From Paragyromitra xinjiangensis (Eukaryota > Ascomycota > Pezizomycetes > Pezizales > Discinaceae): DNA of 64,000 nt. Position 1 is the stretch's first letter. The number at the start of each line of letters is the position of its first letter. The notes under the pieces are model-generated. The model was given only the letters and a program-made list of their open reading frames with translations, made no database searches and had not been told where the DNA came from. Shown here piece after piece: positions 1 through 11,242 of this stretch. Where the stretch lies: positions 1,364,001-1,428,000 of the forward strand of contig JBCAMK010000007.1 of NCBI GenBank assembly GCA_038503065.1. Direction: 5' to 3'. The translations under genes were made by a program, and so were the position numbers.

Positions 1-1234
1 ATCTTATTTCAGCCTGAGATGCCGCAGATGAGAGTATTATGCGATTTCGATCGATGGAGAGAGGGAGCAGAGCTATTATTCTCCTCTCCTCTCCCTTGTC
101 TTCTCTTCCCTCTTCCCTTCTCTCTTCTCTGATTCTAGAGAGTTTACCGAGGTTAGTGAGATGCACAAAGTATCACTCGTGGGTTAGGGTTTGTGTGATA
201 TCATCAGTATTCAGTAGATGCAGGGTATTCCTCACCTCAGTCTGAGATACCCCTCAAACACCCACACTCCCCCTCCTCACCGCCTCCGTAAAAAACCCCA
301 ACCCCCCCCAGCCAAACAAATCCCTCCCAGCAATCATCTCGCGCCTATCTCTCGTCACACAGAACTAGCGCGTAACCCTCACTATCTCGCTAATAATACT
401 CGTCACATCGGAAATGATATCATCTATCTTACGATGTGAAATCATCGACGAGTCCCTGCCGCTGTTATGCAGGGTGCGGGGAATCAGGGAAGGCAGGGAT
501 TGATGTCGTCATTGAGCTACTCCACGGGAGGAGTTGTGGAGTCATGGGTTGTCACTCGTGAGGCCGTGGATAGGGAATGTTGAGGTAGATGGAGTTGTAG
601 ACTGATGCTTATGGTGGTGATGAAGATGGTGGTCCATTTTCTATGTCGGTGGTTGGGGGTTGTTGTGATCAGGTGGCTTCGGGGGACGGAGATTAGTGAG
701 AGACAGGCCCCGAGCACACTGAGCCTGAGGTGCCCGAGCAGTCAATACTGTTCCAACCTCCCTACGTGCCTAATATCTCCAACACTGTTGGTCGAGGACT
801 GCTCGAGTGATGGGTTGTGAAGAAAGAACTCGATCTCATATCTGGGGATTGTTGGGCTTCTTGTGGAGACTTCTGAAGTGTATTGCAATTGATAAAGATG
901 ATAGATGATTCTTATAAACACTGGTGAACATACATGTATCACTAGAATGTCAACAAATGGATCAAGCTGTAAGAGGAGTGATTCCCAAACTGTAACAGCA
1001 AATGTATTGTTTTAAGTATATTCAAAACAAATATGTATTTCTAACTTATCAATATAAGGAGCAAGACTTAAAGCCACAATGAATTATTCATGTTCTCCAA
1101 TATCCCTCCCACCTTAGAATAATCAATCTTCAATGCCTACAACTTTCTGAACCACTAACTACAACTCCTCCACCACCCATCTCGTACCTCTCCGACAGGG
1201 TAACACCACTACCAACACCACCAACCTCACCACC
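1..1234. other. Intergenic, no gene seen
   Basis: No coding region recognised. A pyrimidine-rich tract lies at about 80-132. A small hairpin is visible at 223-252 (GGGTAT arm at 223-228, ATACCC arm at 247-252, with CTCAG/CTGAG inside). The last part is presumably the promoter of the thymidylate kinase gene. Confidence 0.5.
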
Positions 1235-1918
1235 ATGGCTCCCCGCGGCGCCCTCATAGCAATTGAAGGTCTCGACCGCGCCGGCAAATCCACACAATGC
1301 GATCTCCTTCTCTCCCGTCTCCACCTCGCTGGCAAACCTGCCCGACTCCAGAAATTCCCAGGTATGTACCCTCCCCTTTCACCCCTCTGAAACCCTACTA
1401 ATCCAACAGACCGCACAACAACAATTGGTAAGATGATAGACTCATACCTCAAGTCCACCTCCCAACTAGACGACCATGCGATCCACCTCCTCTTCTCTGC
1501 GAACCGCTGGGAGCTGGCTACACAGATAGAAGCTGATGTGGGTGCCGGTATGACGGTGGTTGTGGATCGATATGTGTATTCTGGGGTGGTGTTTAGTGCT
1601 GCCAAGGGACTTGGGTATGAGTATTGTCGTTCGCCGGATACGGGGCTTCCAAGGCCGGATGTGGTGGTGTTTTTGGATCTGGCGTCGGAGGAGGCGGCAA
1701 GGAGAGGCGGGTTTGGGGAGGAGAGGTATGAGGTGCCGGTTATGCAGAGGAGGGTTAGGGAGCTGTTTGGGGTTATGATGGAGGATGAGAGGGATAAAGG
1801 GGACTGGAAAGTGGTGGATGCTGGGAGGAGCGTGGAGGAGGTTCAGGAGGAAGTTTGGAAATTGGTAATGGAGGCGGAGGAGTTTGCGAGAGGGTGTGAG
1901 TTGAGGAAGATTGTTTGA
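1235..1918 (+). CDS. CDC8: Thymidylate kinase (dTMP kinase)
   Basis: Phosphorylates dTMP to dTDP with ATP, an essential step of dTTP synthesis. Two exons, 1235-1361 and 1410-1918. The 48-nt intron 1362-1409 starts GTATGT, has a TACTAAT branch site and ends CAACAG. The spliced product is 211 residues, normal for the family. The N-terminal P-loop reads EGLDRAGKST. The family DRY motif is present in VVDRYVYSG, followed by the FSAAKGL segment, and an Arg-rich lid (EEAARRGGFGEERYE) follows. The start is chosen because the ATG sits in a CACCATGG context and places the P-loop about ten residues in, as usual. It converges with COQ3, whose stop is 114 bp downstream. Confidence 0.95.
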
Positions 1919-2031
1919 TCTTGTTTCATAGAGCTACGATGGATAGAATTGTAGATGGTGGATTTGTAGATGATATGATGCTTTCTTCATTATGAATAAC
2001 GACTGTATTAATGCCCCCCCGTGGTATCTGA

Positions 2032-2931
2032 CTACTCCACATCCCTCCTCACCCCAAAGAAGTAATTCCCCACCTTCTCCCCGCCTTTCACCTCCTTCCA
2101 CCCAAACCCCGGAACATACACACACCCCATAACCACCACCACCCCCCACCCATCCTGTCCCCTAAAGAACCCCCTCAACTCATCCGCATTGATATACTTC
2201 CTCCAATCATGCGTCCCCTTCGGCACAATCCCCAACAAATCCTCCGCCACCAGCTTCGTCGTCAAATACGACACTCCCGTCCTCGCAATCGTAGACCCCA
2301 CAATCCATCCTCCAGGCTTAACATACCCCATTGCCTCCTCCAAAAACGCATTCGGCCTCGGGACATGCTCAATCACCTCCATCATTGTAACCTACACACC
2401 ATCAGTCCCACTCACTACTTCCACTCCTCGCAATCAACCTACAATATCAAACTTCTCCTCAGGACCTAGGGAATCCTTCAACCCCTCAATAGTAGTATTC
2501 AAATACCTCAACCTCCCCACTAACTCCGGATCAGTCCGTTTATGACTCTCTGCAACCTTCAATACCTCCGTGCTTGCGTCAACACCTAGTACACTCTCTG
2601 TACTCTTCAATCTTGCTAACGCTTCTGATAGTATGCCGCCTCCGCAGCCTACATCTAGGTATCGTAGTCCTTGTGTAGTGGGTGGGGAGCCCTGGAGAAG
2701 ACAAGTTTGGATGAAGTGGAGGCGGATTGGGTTCATGAGGTGGAGGAGACGGGAGGAGCCATGTGGGTCCCACCAAGTTGAGGCGAGGCCATCAAAGTGG
2801 GTGATTTCGGTGGGGTCGACGGAGGTGCTGTGGTGGCGGTGGGGGGAGGCTACTCGGGGGGATTGACGGAGGTGCTGGAAGGGGGTGAGTCGAGTGCGGG
2901 GGAGTAGTCGGGAGAGTGGTTTTGATGCCAT
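2032..2931 (-). CDS. COQ3: Ubiquinone biosynthesis O-methyltransferase, mitochondrial
   Basis: SAM-dependent O-methyltransferase of coenzyme Q synthesis, expected on the matrix face of the mitochondrial inner membrane. Exons on the minus strand are 2443-2931 and 2032-2391. The 51-nt intron 2392-2442 starts GTAGGT and ends GTGTAG. The product is 282 residues. The Arg/Ser/His-rich, acid-poor N-terminus (about residues 1-36) looks like a mitochondrial presequence. The segment HFDGLASTWWDPHG is typical of UbiG/Coq3. SAM motif I reads LDVGCGGGILSEALARL. Splicing restores the family motif around DIVTMMEVIEHV. It lies downstream of BRE2 on the same strand with 333 bp between them. Confidence 0.93.
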
Positions 2932-3264
2932 TGTTGGTTGTGGTGGGGGAGGGGAGGATGTTATGAGGGAGATAAGAGGTTATCGTACCCTAACCCTGGG
3001 AGTGTGAGGTGGACTGTGGAATCATTTACGGGGGGTTTCCACGCTTTCGTATGAGTTTGGGCTATTTTTTGTCTAAGGGTGACATTTCTGTCAATATTGT
3101 GCTTGATGTAAATTACACTACTATACAGAACCACCAGACACCATTTAGCCCAGTGACAAATAAATAAACTCCGATTATATACTGCATAATCATAATCCAA
3201 GCATAACTCGCATAATTCTCATAATTTGCCTCCCACATCTCCCCACATCTCCCATTCTGCATCA
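2932..3264. other. Intergenic between BRE2 and COQ3
   Basis: Short AT-rich spacer containing the BRE2 3' end and the COQ3 promoter. Nothing else recognised. Confidence 0.5.
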
Positions 3265-4802
3265 CTACTCATCCTCCATAACCATCTCCTTAATCTCCTC
3301 CTTCACATTCACCGGAGCCGCCTGTGCCATCGCCGCAGCCCCAACACCTCCCGCCGGTGGGCTCTCAAATAACAAATGCACCTCATCCACAAGATCATAG
3401 GTCACATCCTCCGCAATCTGCTCTTCATACCTTTCACTCATTGGCCTCACCTCTTGTCCCAGATCCTTCGGCGGACACCACCAATCCGGACCAAAATTAC
3501 ACTCCACCACACCCGCACGAAACACACTCACCGCCGGATAATACCCTAGCGTACCATCATCCAATTCCCTGCCACCCAACGCCGCCAATGGTTTCGAAGC
3601 TGGCGGTAAAAACGCATATAGATCCTCCCATGGCATACCCACGTACTCGCCGTTTTTATACACCTTAATAAAGCTCCCTGGCAGGGTTTTTGGTGGCTGC
3701 GCCGGCTTCGTCCCTGGAGCAGGGTTCATGAGCTCCTCCATGTCCTTTGTTGGCTGGTACTCAAACTGCTCGAACCAGAGCTGGTTCTTAAACCGGATTG
3801 GTATACGGTCACGGATTATATCGCCTGATTTCGCAACCGGATCCATAGTGAGTGATCGCTGCGTCGACAGCGGTGGAAGCCGAATATGCAATCCGATCAC
3901 ATCGGATGTGTGGAATGTGGTATTCAGAAAGTCCTTAGGACGGGACATATGGACCTTCTGACCAGACGCATCACGGATGCCATAAGAGTGTGCGTCAAAC
4001 CCAACAGGTGCATCAAGAGGTGCTTCTCGTCGAGCCCACCCAACACGGACATGGCCACCGGGTGAGCCATCTTCGTTGATCCCGCGTACGATTTTACATT
4101 CATAGTACCAGTCGCCTTCGCGTACGCCGACGTTGGCGCGTGCCATGCGCCAGCCTTTTGCGGTGGTGATGGCGGTGCCGGAGGTGTTGACGTATACTTG
4201 GGCGTTCATGTCTTCGAAGTTGATGCGTGGGGTGTAGGGTTCGTATTCGCTGTGGCGATATGCAACTGTAGGTAACATGCGAGAGGCTTCGCAAGGGACG
4301 TAGCGGAAGCCCCGTCGGTTCATTGGACTGTTGGTGTTAGTGGTGGTTCTGGAGGAGGGGGGAAGGTGACGAACTGGTCATTGACGGCGACGAATTCTTC
4401 GGGGAGGTCTGGGATATCGCTTATGACCATAGTTGGGGGTGCTCGGTGACCGTAGTAGTCTTGCTCTCTTGGCGGCGGGAGTCTCCATCGGTTTATTGTT
4501 GGCCAGGCTGTCGCGTTTGCAGTGAGTCCGCCGGGGGTGTTGTGGCCTGTGTGTTTCCCTGATGCTGTTCCCCCGCCACTGCCACCCCCACCAGGGGTGA
4601 GATTGTTGGTGCTGTTTCCTGCGCTGTTGAGCGCTTCTTTCTTTTTCCAGGATTCTTTCTTCTCGCGGGGAGGCTTGGTGCGCGCTGGGAGGGTGGATTC
4701 GACGTCTTCGGGGTTTGGAGGCCGTTTTTGGGGTATTGAGGATGTGGGAATTGCTGGAGGGGGGGAGTCGCGAGCAACGTCAGGCATAGGGACGTCTTGC
4801 AT
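3265..4802 (-). CDS. BRE2: COMPASS subunit Bre2/Ash2, SPRY domain
   Basis: Subunit of the Set1/COMPASS histone H3K4 methyltransferase, nuclear. Exons are 4375-4802 and 3265-4327. The 47-nt intron 4328-4374 has an unusual donor, GTTCGT, but a good CACTAAC branch site and a CAACAG acceptor. Without splicing the two frames are offset. With it the product is 496 residues. Residues 1-100 are disordered, Pro/Lys/Gly-rich. The SPRY core follows, with CEASRMLPTVAYRHSE, then GWRMARANVGVREGDWYYE, GHVRVGWARREAPLDAPVG and SYGIRD, all typical of Ash2/Bre2. A DVIGLHIRLPPL segment comes next. The acidic tail ends KEEIKEMVMEDE. The same GTTCGT donor occurs twice in the P450 gene of this window, which supports the splice. 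Confidence 0.9.
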
Positions 4803-4913
4803 GTCTGGTGGGGATTGTTGGTTTTGGTGAGAGTGGAGGAGGTAGATGGAGGTGAGTTGAAGCTCGCGTTGTCGCGATGCGAAGCTCGTGCCAAGGCCAG
4901 ATTAATTGTGGTG

Positions 4914-4921
4914 TCACGTGA
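4914..4921. promoter_or_regulatory. TCACGTGA palindrome (E-box/CDE1-like)
   Basis: Perfect 8-bp palindrome 112 bp upstream of the BRE2 start codon. In yeasts this is the Cbf1/bHLH core site. Its role here is inferred from position only. Confidence 0.4.
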
Positions 4922-5108
4922 ACAGAGATATCTGTAGGCGCTGGGTGAGCGAGTCGAAACCCTAACCCATGCTGGCCAAAAAAATTGTGGTCTATTTTCG
5001 AGACTCATTTAACCTCTTATCTTTAATTCGCACGCATTTCTAAGTTGTTTAGACTATAGTTGCTGAAGTTAGATGTATTATTTCATTTCCATCGCTCCTC
5101 AAAGTGTA

Positions 5109-6395
5109 CCGTATTAACTCGAGAGGGAACCTCGCGCTAAGGCGTTGGAATTGCCTCTAACGTATTGTATGGTGAAACCGCCCATGACTGGGATTCCGCT
5201 CACGTCTGGCGAAAAATGCAATATCTCAACAGCGAGTGAACGAATTTCTCCTAGCTTCAAAATAATTTTTTGGCAATAGGGGAGTTCTCTGAGGCACAAA
5301 AAGCCACCTATGAGTATATATGAAGACACCTACCAGGCCACAACCCAATCCCATCATCAACCTGATAAATATTAGTAGGCTATGGAACCCTGGAGATATG
5401 TCTAAAGTATATGCCTAGTAAGTGTCGGGCTTTGAAGCCTACAGGCTGTTGTGTTATAAGATTCTTTGTAGACCCCTTGCTTTAAATCAATCAATAACTC
5501 TTTTTTAACTGTATTCGCAAAGGGGTTTGATGACTAACAGTAGTGTTAAGGCCGGTTAATGACATACTTTTAAGCTAGCTATCTACAACATTATATTTGG
5601 ACTGTTATTGCTCCCAGCACAATGAAAGTTACAGGATAAATATGTTTTAACGCCCACATAAAGATTCATGATTTATATAATTATACTATGCCTGGTTGCT
5701 GCTGTGTAGATGCTTTAAAAAATGGCCAATTTGTATGTAAAACCAGGGATTTGCAAGAAATTATATAGCACAACAATCAGTAGGCCCTAAAGTCCGATAC
5801 TCACTGGGCATATACTTTAGACATTCCTCTAGGGTTTGATATCTTACTAGTGTTTATTAGGTTACTGATGGGGTTGGGTTGCTGCCTGGTAGGTAAATAT
5901 TATTGTAGCTACCTCTCCCACTCTGGAGGGGCCCAAAAGCACTGTAGCTGATTAATTTATTTAAATCGAGAATATAGTTTATCTAACATGTCTGAAGACA
6001 CCCCCAAAGTTTCGTAATAATTCATTTACTCGTTGTTGAGATACCGTATAGTTTCGGGCGATACCCCCGGGGGGATCCTGCGGAACCAAGAGGGATAGAA
6101 ACTTTTGATTGGTGGGAAGGACTTTCAGCCTTGTTTATAGGCGCCACCTCCCTGGTTGCGCGAGATCCCCTCAGGGGTATCGCCCGAAACTATACGGTAC
6201 GGCATTTTTTGCTCGTTGCCATATGTGAGCGGAATTCCGCGGCCGTCGACGTCATGGGCGGTTTCGCCATACAATATGTTATTGGTGGGGCGGCGAGAAA
6301 TTTTCGCTGTGCTTTGGCCCTTTTAATTGACGCTTTGCCTGTAGAAGCAATTCCAACGTCTTGGCATGAGGTTCCCTCTCTCGATGCTAAATAAA
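5109..6395. mobile_element. Foldback element with long inverted arms (~1.3 kb)
   Basis: The reverse complement of about 5109-5475 matches about 5748-6390 over most of its length. Shared landmarks are the GGGCATATACTTTAGACAT-like segment, TTGGGTTG.TGCCTGGTAGGT, ATGGGCGGTTTC.CCATACAATA, GCAATTCCAACG and GAGGTTCCCTCTC. The outer left end reads TA then CCGTATTAACTCGAG, resembling the tips of the smaller elements nearby. The right end is less clear. The right arm is longer because a 154-bp element (6044-6197) is inserted in it and extra sequence is present at 5900-6010 and 6290-6335. The central unpaired part is about 5480-5745. No coding capacity. Confidence 0.75.
6044..6197. mobile_element. MITE, 154 bp, nested in the foldback arm
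   Basis: Terminal inverted repeats of 24 bp are identical, beginning CCGTATAGTTTCGGGCGATA. TA flanks both ends (6042-6043 and 6198-6199). Comparison with the opposite foldback arm (...GTTGAGATATTGCATTTTT...) shows an uninterrupted sequence at this point, so the inserted segment is directly visible. Confidence 0.85.
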
Positions 6396-6466
6396 TCCAC
6401 GAGTAATAAAGACGAATAAAATAGGACCGTAGGGCGAAGTAGTCAGCCTTGTTTCTATAGTAGATA

Positions 6467-6673
6467 CCGTGAAAACTCGAAAAATTCGTTATCTCTGCAA
6501 TCCACGTGGTAGGGTGGGTAGGTGGTTTTACTGGTTATTTTGGTTGATCTCTATAGAACGACATGTAGCTATTCAAAGAACGCTCTAATTGCAGCTTCAA
6601 AAACCGTAGAGCCGCTCTCGCTTACCCCTACTAAGTGGATTGTGGAGATAACGAATTTTTCGAGTTTTTACGG
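6467..6673. mobile_element. MITE, 207 bp
   Basis: Terminal inverted repeats of about 39 bp with three or four mismatches. The left end begins CCGTGAAAACTCGAAAAATT, the right end (reverse complement) CCGTAAAAACTCGAAAAATT. TA lies at 6465-6466 and 6674-6675. No coding capacity. Confidence 0.85.
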
Positions 6674-6857
6674 TATATCTTCGAGGATTAGATTGCAGCA
6701 GGATCTAGACCGCGGTCAGCTGTAGAGTAGTTCGGATCGGACCGAGCCAACGGATCGAATGGATTGGACAGACGGGCTGCCAGCTAGCTTGTGTATGGAT
6801 CGGCAATAGCAGGCTCTCACTATTATTGGTATTTCATATGTAGATTCAAGGACTCTA

Positions 6858-6983
6858 CTCGTATTCTCACGACGTTTTTAAAACGGCCCAGGTCCACATA
6901 TCATATGAACTGTCCCGAATCCACTTATTTTATATGGGATGCAGAGGTAGCCCGTTTTAAAAACGCCACGAGAATACGGGCGG
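6858..6983. mobile_element. MITE-like inverted repeat, 126 bp
   Basis: The arms share CGTATTCTC followed by a GACG/GGCG variant and TTTTTAAAACGG, about 28 bp. TA lies at 6856-6857 and 6984-6985. The tips differ by a 3-4 base gap (CT... versus CCGC...). Confidence 0.7.
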
Positions 6984-7379
6984 TACCTGGCCATGGTGTG
7001 TCGTAGCTATTGTTTGTCCAAGGGCCTAAGGGAAGAGAAAACCGGGTTTGAGAATAACGGGCAAGGCCTGAGTCCCACTATTGTTTTATTCGTTAGGCTA
7101 AAAGGACTGCAGTCAGATAGTCGACTGTGTTCGGACGGCACCTAGCTCGTCCGTTTGTTTGTCTAGGGATTTAAAGTGAGAGAACTATTTAGAGATTGGG
7201 GTCCTTAGTATGAGTAGTACAAGCCGAACTGGAGCAAATAGATGTATTAAGTTATTCTCTCACTTAATCCTACTCCTTGTACTCTGGCGTAAAAATCACT
7301 ATTAGTCTACGGCTCTGTTTTCGAGTGCTTATGGCAAAGCATAATTATAAGTACTACTGCTAGATTTTTTATTAAGATA

Positions 7380-7586
7380 CCGTATTTATTCGGATAATTG
7401 GCTAAATCCAGTATCTCCGAGGTACTTGTAGCAACCAGCAAATTATATATAAAGTTGTTGTACTTCCAGTTCAGAATTTAACGTTGCAACGACCAACCTC
7501 TGGAGTATGCGTACAACGTATATTTTGCTAGTCGCCACAAGTACCTCGGAGATACCGGACTTAGCCAATTATCTGAATAAATGCGG
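7380..7586. mobile_element. MITE, 207 bp, 54-bp terminal repeats
   Basis: Left arm begins CCGTATTTATTCGGATAATT, right arm (reverse complement) CCGCATTTATTCAGATAATT. The match runs about 54 bp with mostly transition differences, then continues as a weaker inverted repeat toward the centre. TA lies at 7378-7379 and 7587-7588. Confidence 0.87.
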
Positions 7587-7871
7587 TACTTAACACATTA
7601 ATATTATTCGGGTGTACTTTTTATAAGATCCCATCTCCACCTCCTGATTAAACGAGGTACCACAATAATACTATATGTAAACAACCTAAGATCATCCAAA
7701 GTGCGCACAGTTGGTGACTAAATCTCCAAGCCCCCCAAAAGCTCAGCCTTCACAGTAAGCGGCCGGACTTGCAATTGGGTATAATAAATAGATCTTAACC
7801 ACGTGGTTGCTTGAGCGGAAGTACTTACTATGATAGTACATGAATTGCAGGACTACATGTAGTGTAAACTA

Positions 7872-8004
7872 CTCGCAACAGGCATAATGAACCCGAAAAT
7901 GCAAGGGTGAGCTAACCAACCAAATCGTGGATGTGCTGAGTCAAGACGAATTAAAAATTTTCACCAGCAAAAGTCATTTTCGGGTTCTTTATGCCTGTTG
8001 CGAG
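7872..8004. mobile_element. MITE, 133 bp
   Basis: Terminal repeats of about 30 bp with one mismatch, beginning CTCGCAACAGGCATAA. TA lies at 7870-7871 and 8005-8006. The interior ACCAACCAAA core and a GTCATTTTCGGGT segment are shared, diverged, with the element at 8532-8641. Confidence 0.83.
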
Positions 8005-8176
8005 TATGAAGTCATACTTTGAGCACTCGTGAGAGCCTGGCTTTTCGAGAAAATGTGATATATCGAGAGGTCATACTCAGGCGTTCATTAATCAGTTAAC
8101 TGGCTTTCTCCGGTATCCCCTGCTACAGCGAAAGCCACAGACTTTATCTTATCCTTATCTGATCATACAGTGTCTA

Positions 8177-8210
8177 ACGGTCGGATGACGAATACGGTCG
8201 GATGACGAAC
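8177..8210 (+). repeat. Two tandem 17-bp units
   Basis: ACGGTCGGATGACGAAT is followed directly by ACGGTCGGATGACGAAC. Only two copies; not otherwise identified. Confidence 0.85.
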
Positions 8211-8531
8211 AAGGATTAAAGTTTCCTTATTCGACAGTGAGAGGTGCTCGTCGTGCAGACCCTATTATATGCGTCACAAAGATTCCTAATATACCTAGAT
8301 CTAGAAATTCTCCAATTGCCTATATAAGCTTCTGAGGCGTATTCAGCTCCCACCATTTTGATTGGCTTTCGGATATTTGGAGGATAATCGGGCGCGTTCA
8401 TGTCGATTGATAGGCTCAGCGCTGAATATGGTGGAGGCTCTCTTATGTTCAAGCTTCTGTATATATGTTCCGACCCGTCTTTTATCTTCGCCCATTGGCA
8501 AACAGGTCGGCCAGTAGGCACTCGTGCTCTA

Positions 8532-8641
8532 CAATAAATACCTGAAAACAGGGGTATGGGTTTGACCAACCAAACTGTGAAGCGTTGCCGCGGGGTGAAT
8601 CAAAAGCTATTGCTACCGAAAGACATTTTCAGGTACTTATT
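8532..8641. mobile_element. MITE-like element, ~110 bp, relative of the one at 7872
   Basis: Left end CAATAAATACCTGAAAA, right end (reverse complement) AATAAGTACCTGAAAA. TA flanks at 8530-8531 and about 8642-8643. The interior resembles 7872-8004 (ACCAACCAAA; GACATTTTCAGGT versus GTCATTTTCGGGT), so the two are probably one family, with this copy more decayed. Confidence 0.65.
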
Positions 8642-9043
8642 TACTAACAGTCCCACTTTGATCGTTGGCTGACCCAGCTACAATTTGACACTAAGAGACG
8701 GCCAACCTTCAAATGAAAATTTTTTTCAACTATAGTTCAGCCCCTTTACCACCCCACCCAACCACCACCGCACCTAACCATCACAGTTTCATTTACCCCT
8801 GGGCCACAAATTTTTAGATACCCCCAGCTTTCATTACTTGGATTTTCATTCTCTAATGCACTGCATTGTATACTTTTTGGGGGAATCAGATATACATTTG
8901 TAGTTAAAAGGAGAGTTCATCATCATCATTGTTGGGTTGTAGTAACTTTTGCAGACCACTGTGATGGTGATAATGTGAGTAGACCTGATCCCGGCGCCTC
9001 GTGAGTACCATAGTATTCCGTGAAATTCGCTCCGGCGCTAGTA

Positions 9044-9166
9044 TCCCATAGTCCGGTAAAGCTGACTCCCCTGCAAAAGGAGCCTCTGTTGTTGGTGAGG
9101 TTTCAGTTAAATCTGTGTTGAGCCACAGCATACAGGGGGGTCAGCATTTTTTACCGGACTATGGGA
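9044..9166. mobile_element. MITE, 123 bp
   Basis: Terminal repeats begin TCCCATAGTCCGGTAAA (17 bp identical) and continue with small gaps through CTGAC. TA lies at 9042-9043 and 9167-9168. Confidence 0.8.
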
Positions 9167-9353
9167 TAGAGGGAGTAAATGCTAGCACTAAGGCAATTTG
9201 ACTAGCCGTTTTTCTTGCTTTTTACCTACCGCGTATGCCTTCTCAGTCGCCACGGCGGGTTAGTCACCGTTTTTCCAGCATCTAAAGGTTTGTGGTACAC
9301 GATTGGTCGAATAGGTTGCGTGTCTCATATTTGTACCAAGTTTCGCTTGTGTA

Positions 9354-9619
9354 CTCGGGTATGGAGGTAAAAATCGGAACAGGCAGGGGGGCGAATCGCG
9401 ATCAAGATTAGGATCCACTTGGAAAATGAAACAGATGCTCAGAAGTCAAGAACAAGGATTACCACTTCCTTTGGAAAACCTGCTATTTTCGTTGCATTGA
9501 CACTACAGGTTTATAAACTTCTTGGTAGCCGTGCACGTTCCGATTTTTTGCAACCTTCAGCACATGAAAATCACTGACCGGGGTGTTGAACCGTTCCGAT
9601 TTTTGTCTCCATGCCCGAG
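9354..9619. mobile_element. MITE-like element, 266 bp
   Basis: Terminal repeats of about 28 bp with a few mismatches: CTCGGGTATGGAGGTAAAAA at the left and CTCGGGCATGGAGACAAAAA at the right (reverse complement), both continuing TCGGAAC. TA lies at 9352-9353 and 9620-9621. A further CGTTCCGATTTTTTGCAAC copy of the arm end at 9536-9555 suggests a rearranged interior. Confidence 0.78.
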
Positions 9620-11065
9620 TAGTGACGTTTGGCAAGGCAATACTAATCGGGGACGATCCGCAATTACAGATCTGTAGATTTGGAATTTAAAACTTGATAT
9701 CATGACCAACCATATTTCCGCTGAGAAAAACGGCGACTGACCCACCTCAGCGACTGAGAGGGCATGCGCGGGATGTTATTCCTCCCTAGCGCCGGAACAG
9801 GTTTCGTAAATACTACGGTAGTAGCATATCTAGGTAGTCGCTAAGGAATGTGAGCGATAGCCCTACATAATGAAATAGTTCGATCCGCGATGCTAATTGG
9901 TTCATAGGTACGGATAATCATAGCCGGTATTAGATCGAGCAAATAAGCCACAGCTTTTTGCAATTGGATTCCCCATCTCTCCCCATCTGAGATTGAGCTC
10001 AGCCATGAGCTTACCCCTTAGATTCGAGCCGAGGAACCTATGCCTTGATTAGTAGAGTGGGATTATTATGCATACATGTATCACTTAGATACTACCACTT
10101 AAAAGAAGGGGTAGGGCTTGATACAGCTATGGTACTCTGTTATTGGATCACCCTGTATTACGCACTCAAGCATCGAAATCTGAGTTAATACCTTGCAATT
10201 AGCTATAGTTGGCTGCCTAAGATATCTAGTAGATGTAAATGCAAGGCGGACCAGCGGTCAAGCTCTTCCCTACACAGCCCCTAGTAGCGATAACGAATGC
10301 CGTTGTCAGAAAAAGAGGTGAGTGCTATGGCCTAAGGGGCTAAAACCTACCACGTTATCTAATTATAACATCTAGAGGAGGGCATAAGGGGACTACATAG
10401 TTACTGTTGGGAAGTAGAGTGGATATTACTCTACCTAGTAGTGAGGAAGTGTTTGGGTATGAGGTATGTAGGGAATCGGTAGTTTTCGTGTTGCGGTGTT
10501 CGGTCGCTAAGGTTTTTGAGATGTTCTGCCTCTTTTGTGTAAACCGGACCACTCTTGGGCACCTGCGGAGAGATCTAGTCTGTTCATGTTCTATACCTTG
10601 GAATTTTCTTATGTGACATAGTTGAGGAAGTTGATGAGACAATATATCAGATTAGGCTGAAACCACTGAGATTTAGATGGTAGTACATAAGTGAGCACTG
10701 GAACTTGGACAGGACGTAATTTTTGCTTCTTGCACTAGTGTCACCCTATAGCTTCTGGCACACCATACGGCAAAAAAAACGAGAAACGTGGGACTTAGGA
10801 TTTAAGGTTACTATTTGTAGTTTCGAAAATTCTAGCAATAGGGTTAACCACAGGATCCTGCTCTCTAGCCTGACCCCAATTTTTCGATCTTTGCCGTGTG
10901 CTGTAGAATGGTTACTAAACCGCAGGTCTCAATGTTTCAGACTTTGGTTAGTCCCTTGGGCCCCGGATCAAGCTAGGAGATTTTAGCAGTGGATATTGGT
11001 CGTAGAAGCCATGCTGGTAAGGCTCCTGTTTGCTAATAATTTTGCTAGAGGTTGCAATTGTGGTA

Positions 11066-11242
11066 CCGTATTATCTCGATCATAAAGAACTGGCCTTCGG
11101 AAGACCTCAAAAAGTGTCGGATACGGTTGTGAAGCATCAGGGATTTCTGTCTTATGATGATGGTGGTGGTGATGATGAATTCACTAAATACATCCGACCA
11201 CCTGGGTTATGGTACCAGTTCTTTATGACTGAGATAATACGG
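11066..11242. mobile_element. MITE, 177 bp, closest to the kinase gene
   Basis: Terminal repeats of about 29 bp with two mismatches, beginning CCGTATTATCTC and ending in TCATAAAGAACTGG. TA lies at 11064-11065 and 11243-11244. The middle has a GATGATGGTGGTGGTGATGA microsatellite-like run. It sits about 680 bp upstream of the kinase start. Confidence 0.85.

Noticed and set aside
4328..4374. Apparent frameshift splitting BRE2 into two genes
   Set aside because: A 47-nt intron with branch site and acceptor restores one frame and the family sequence; the odd GTTCGT donor recurs elsewhere in the window.
7172..7267. Short inverted repeat AGTGAGAGAA...TTCTCTCACTT
   Set aside because: Arms of only about 12 bp and no clear target duplication; too weak to call an element.
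8216..8569. 117-codon open frame on the minus strand
   Set aside because: It overlaps the left arm of a MITE-like element, has no recognisable motif and lies in the element graveyard.
10355..10642. Open frames on both strands near 10.4-10.6 kb
   Set aside because: No family motif, no splice support, mutual overlap on opposite strands.
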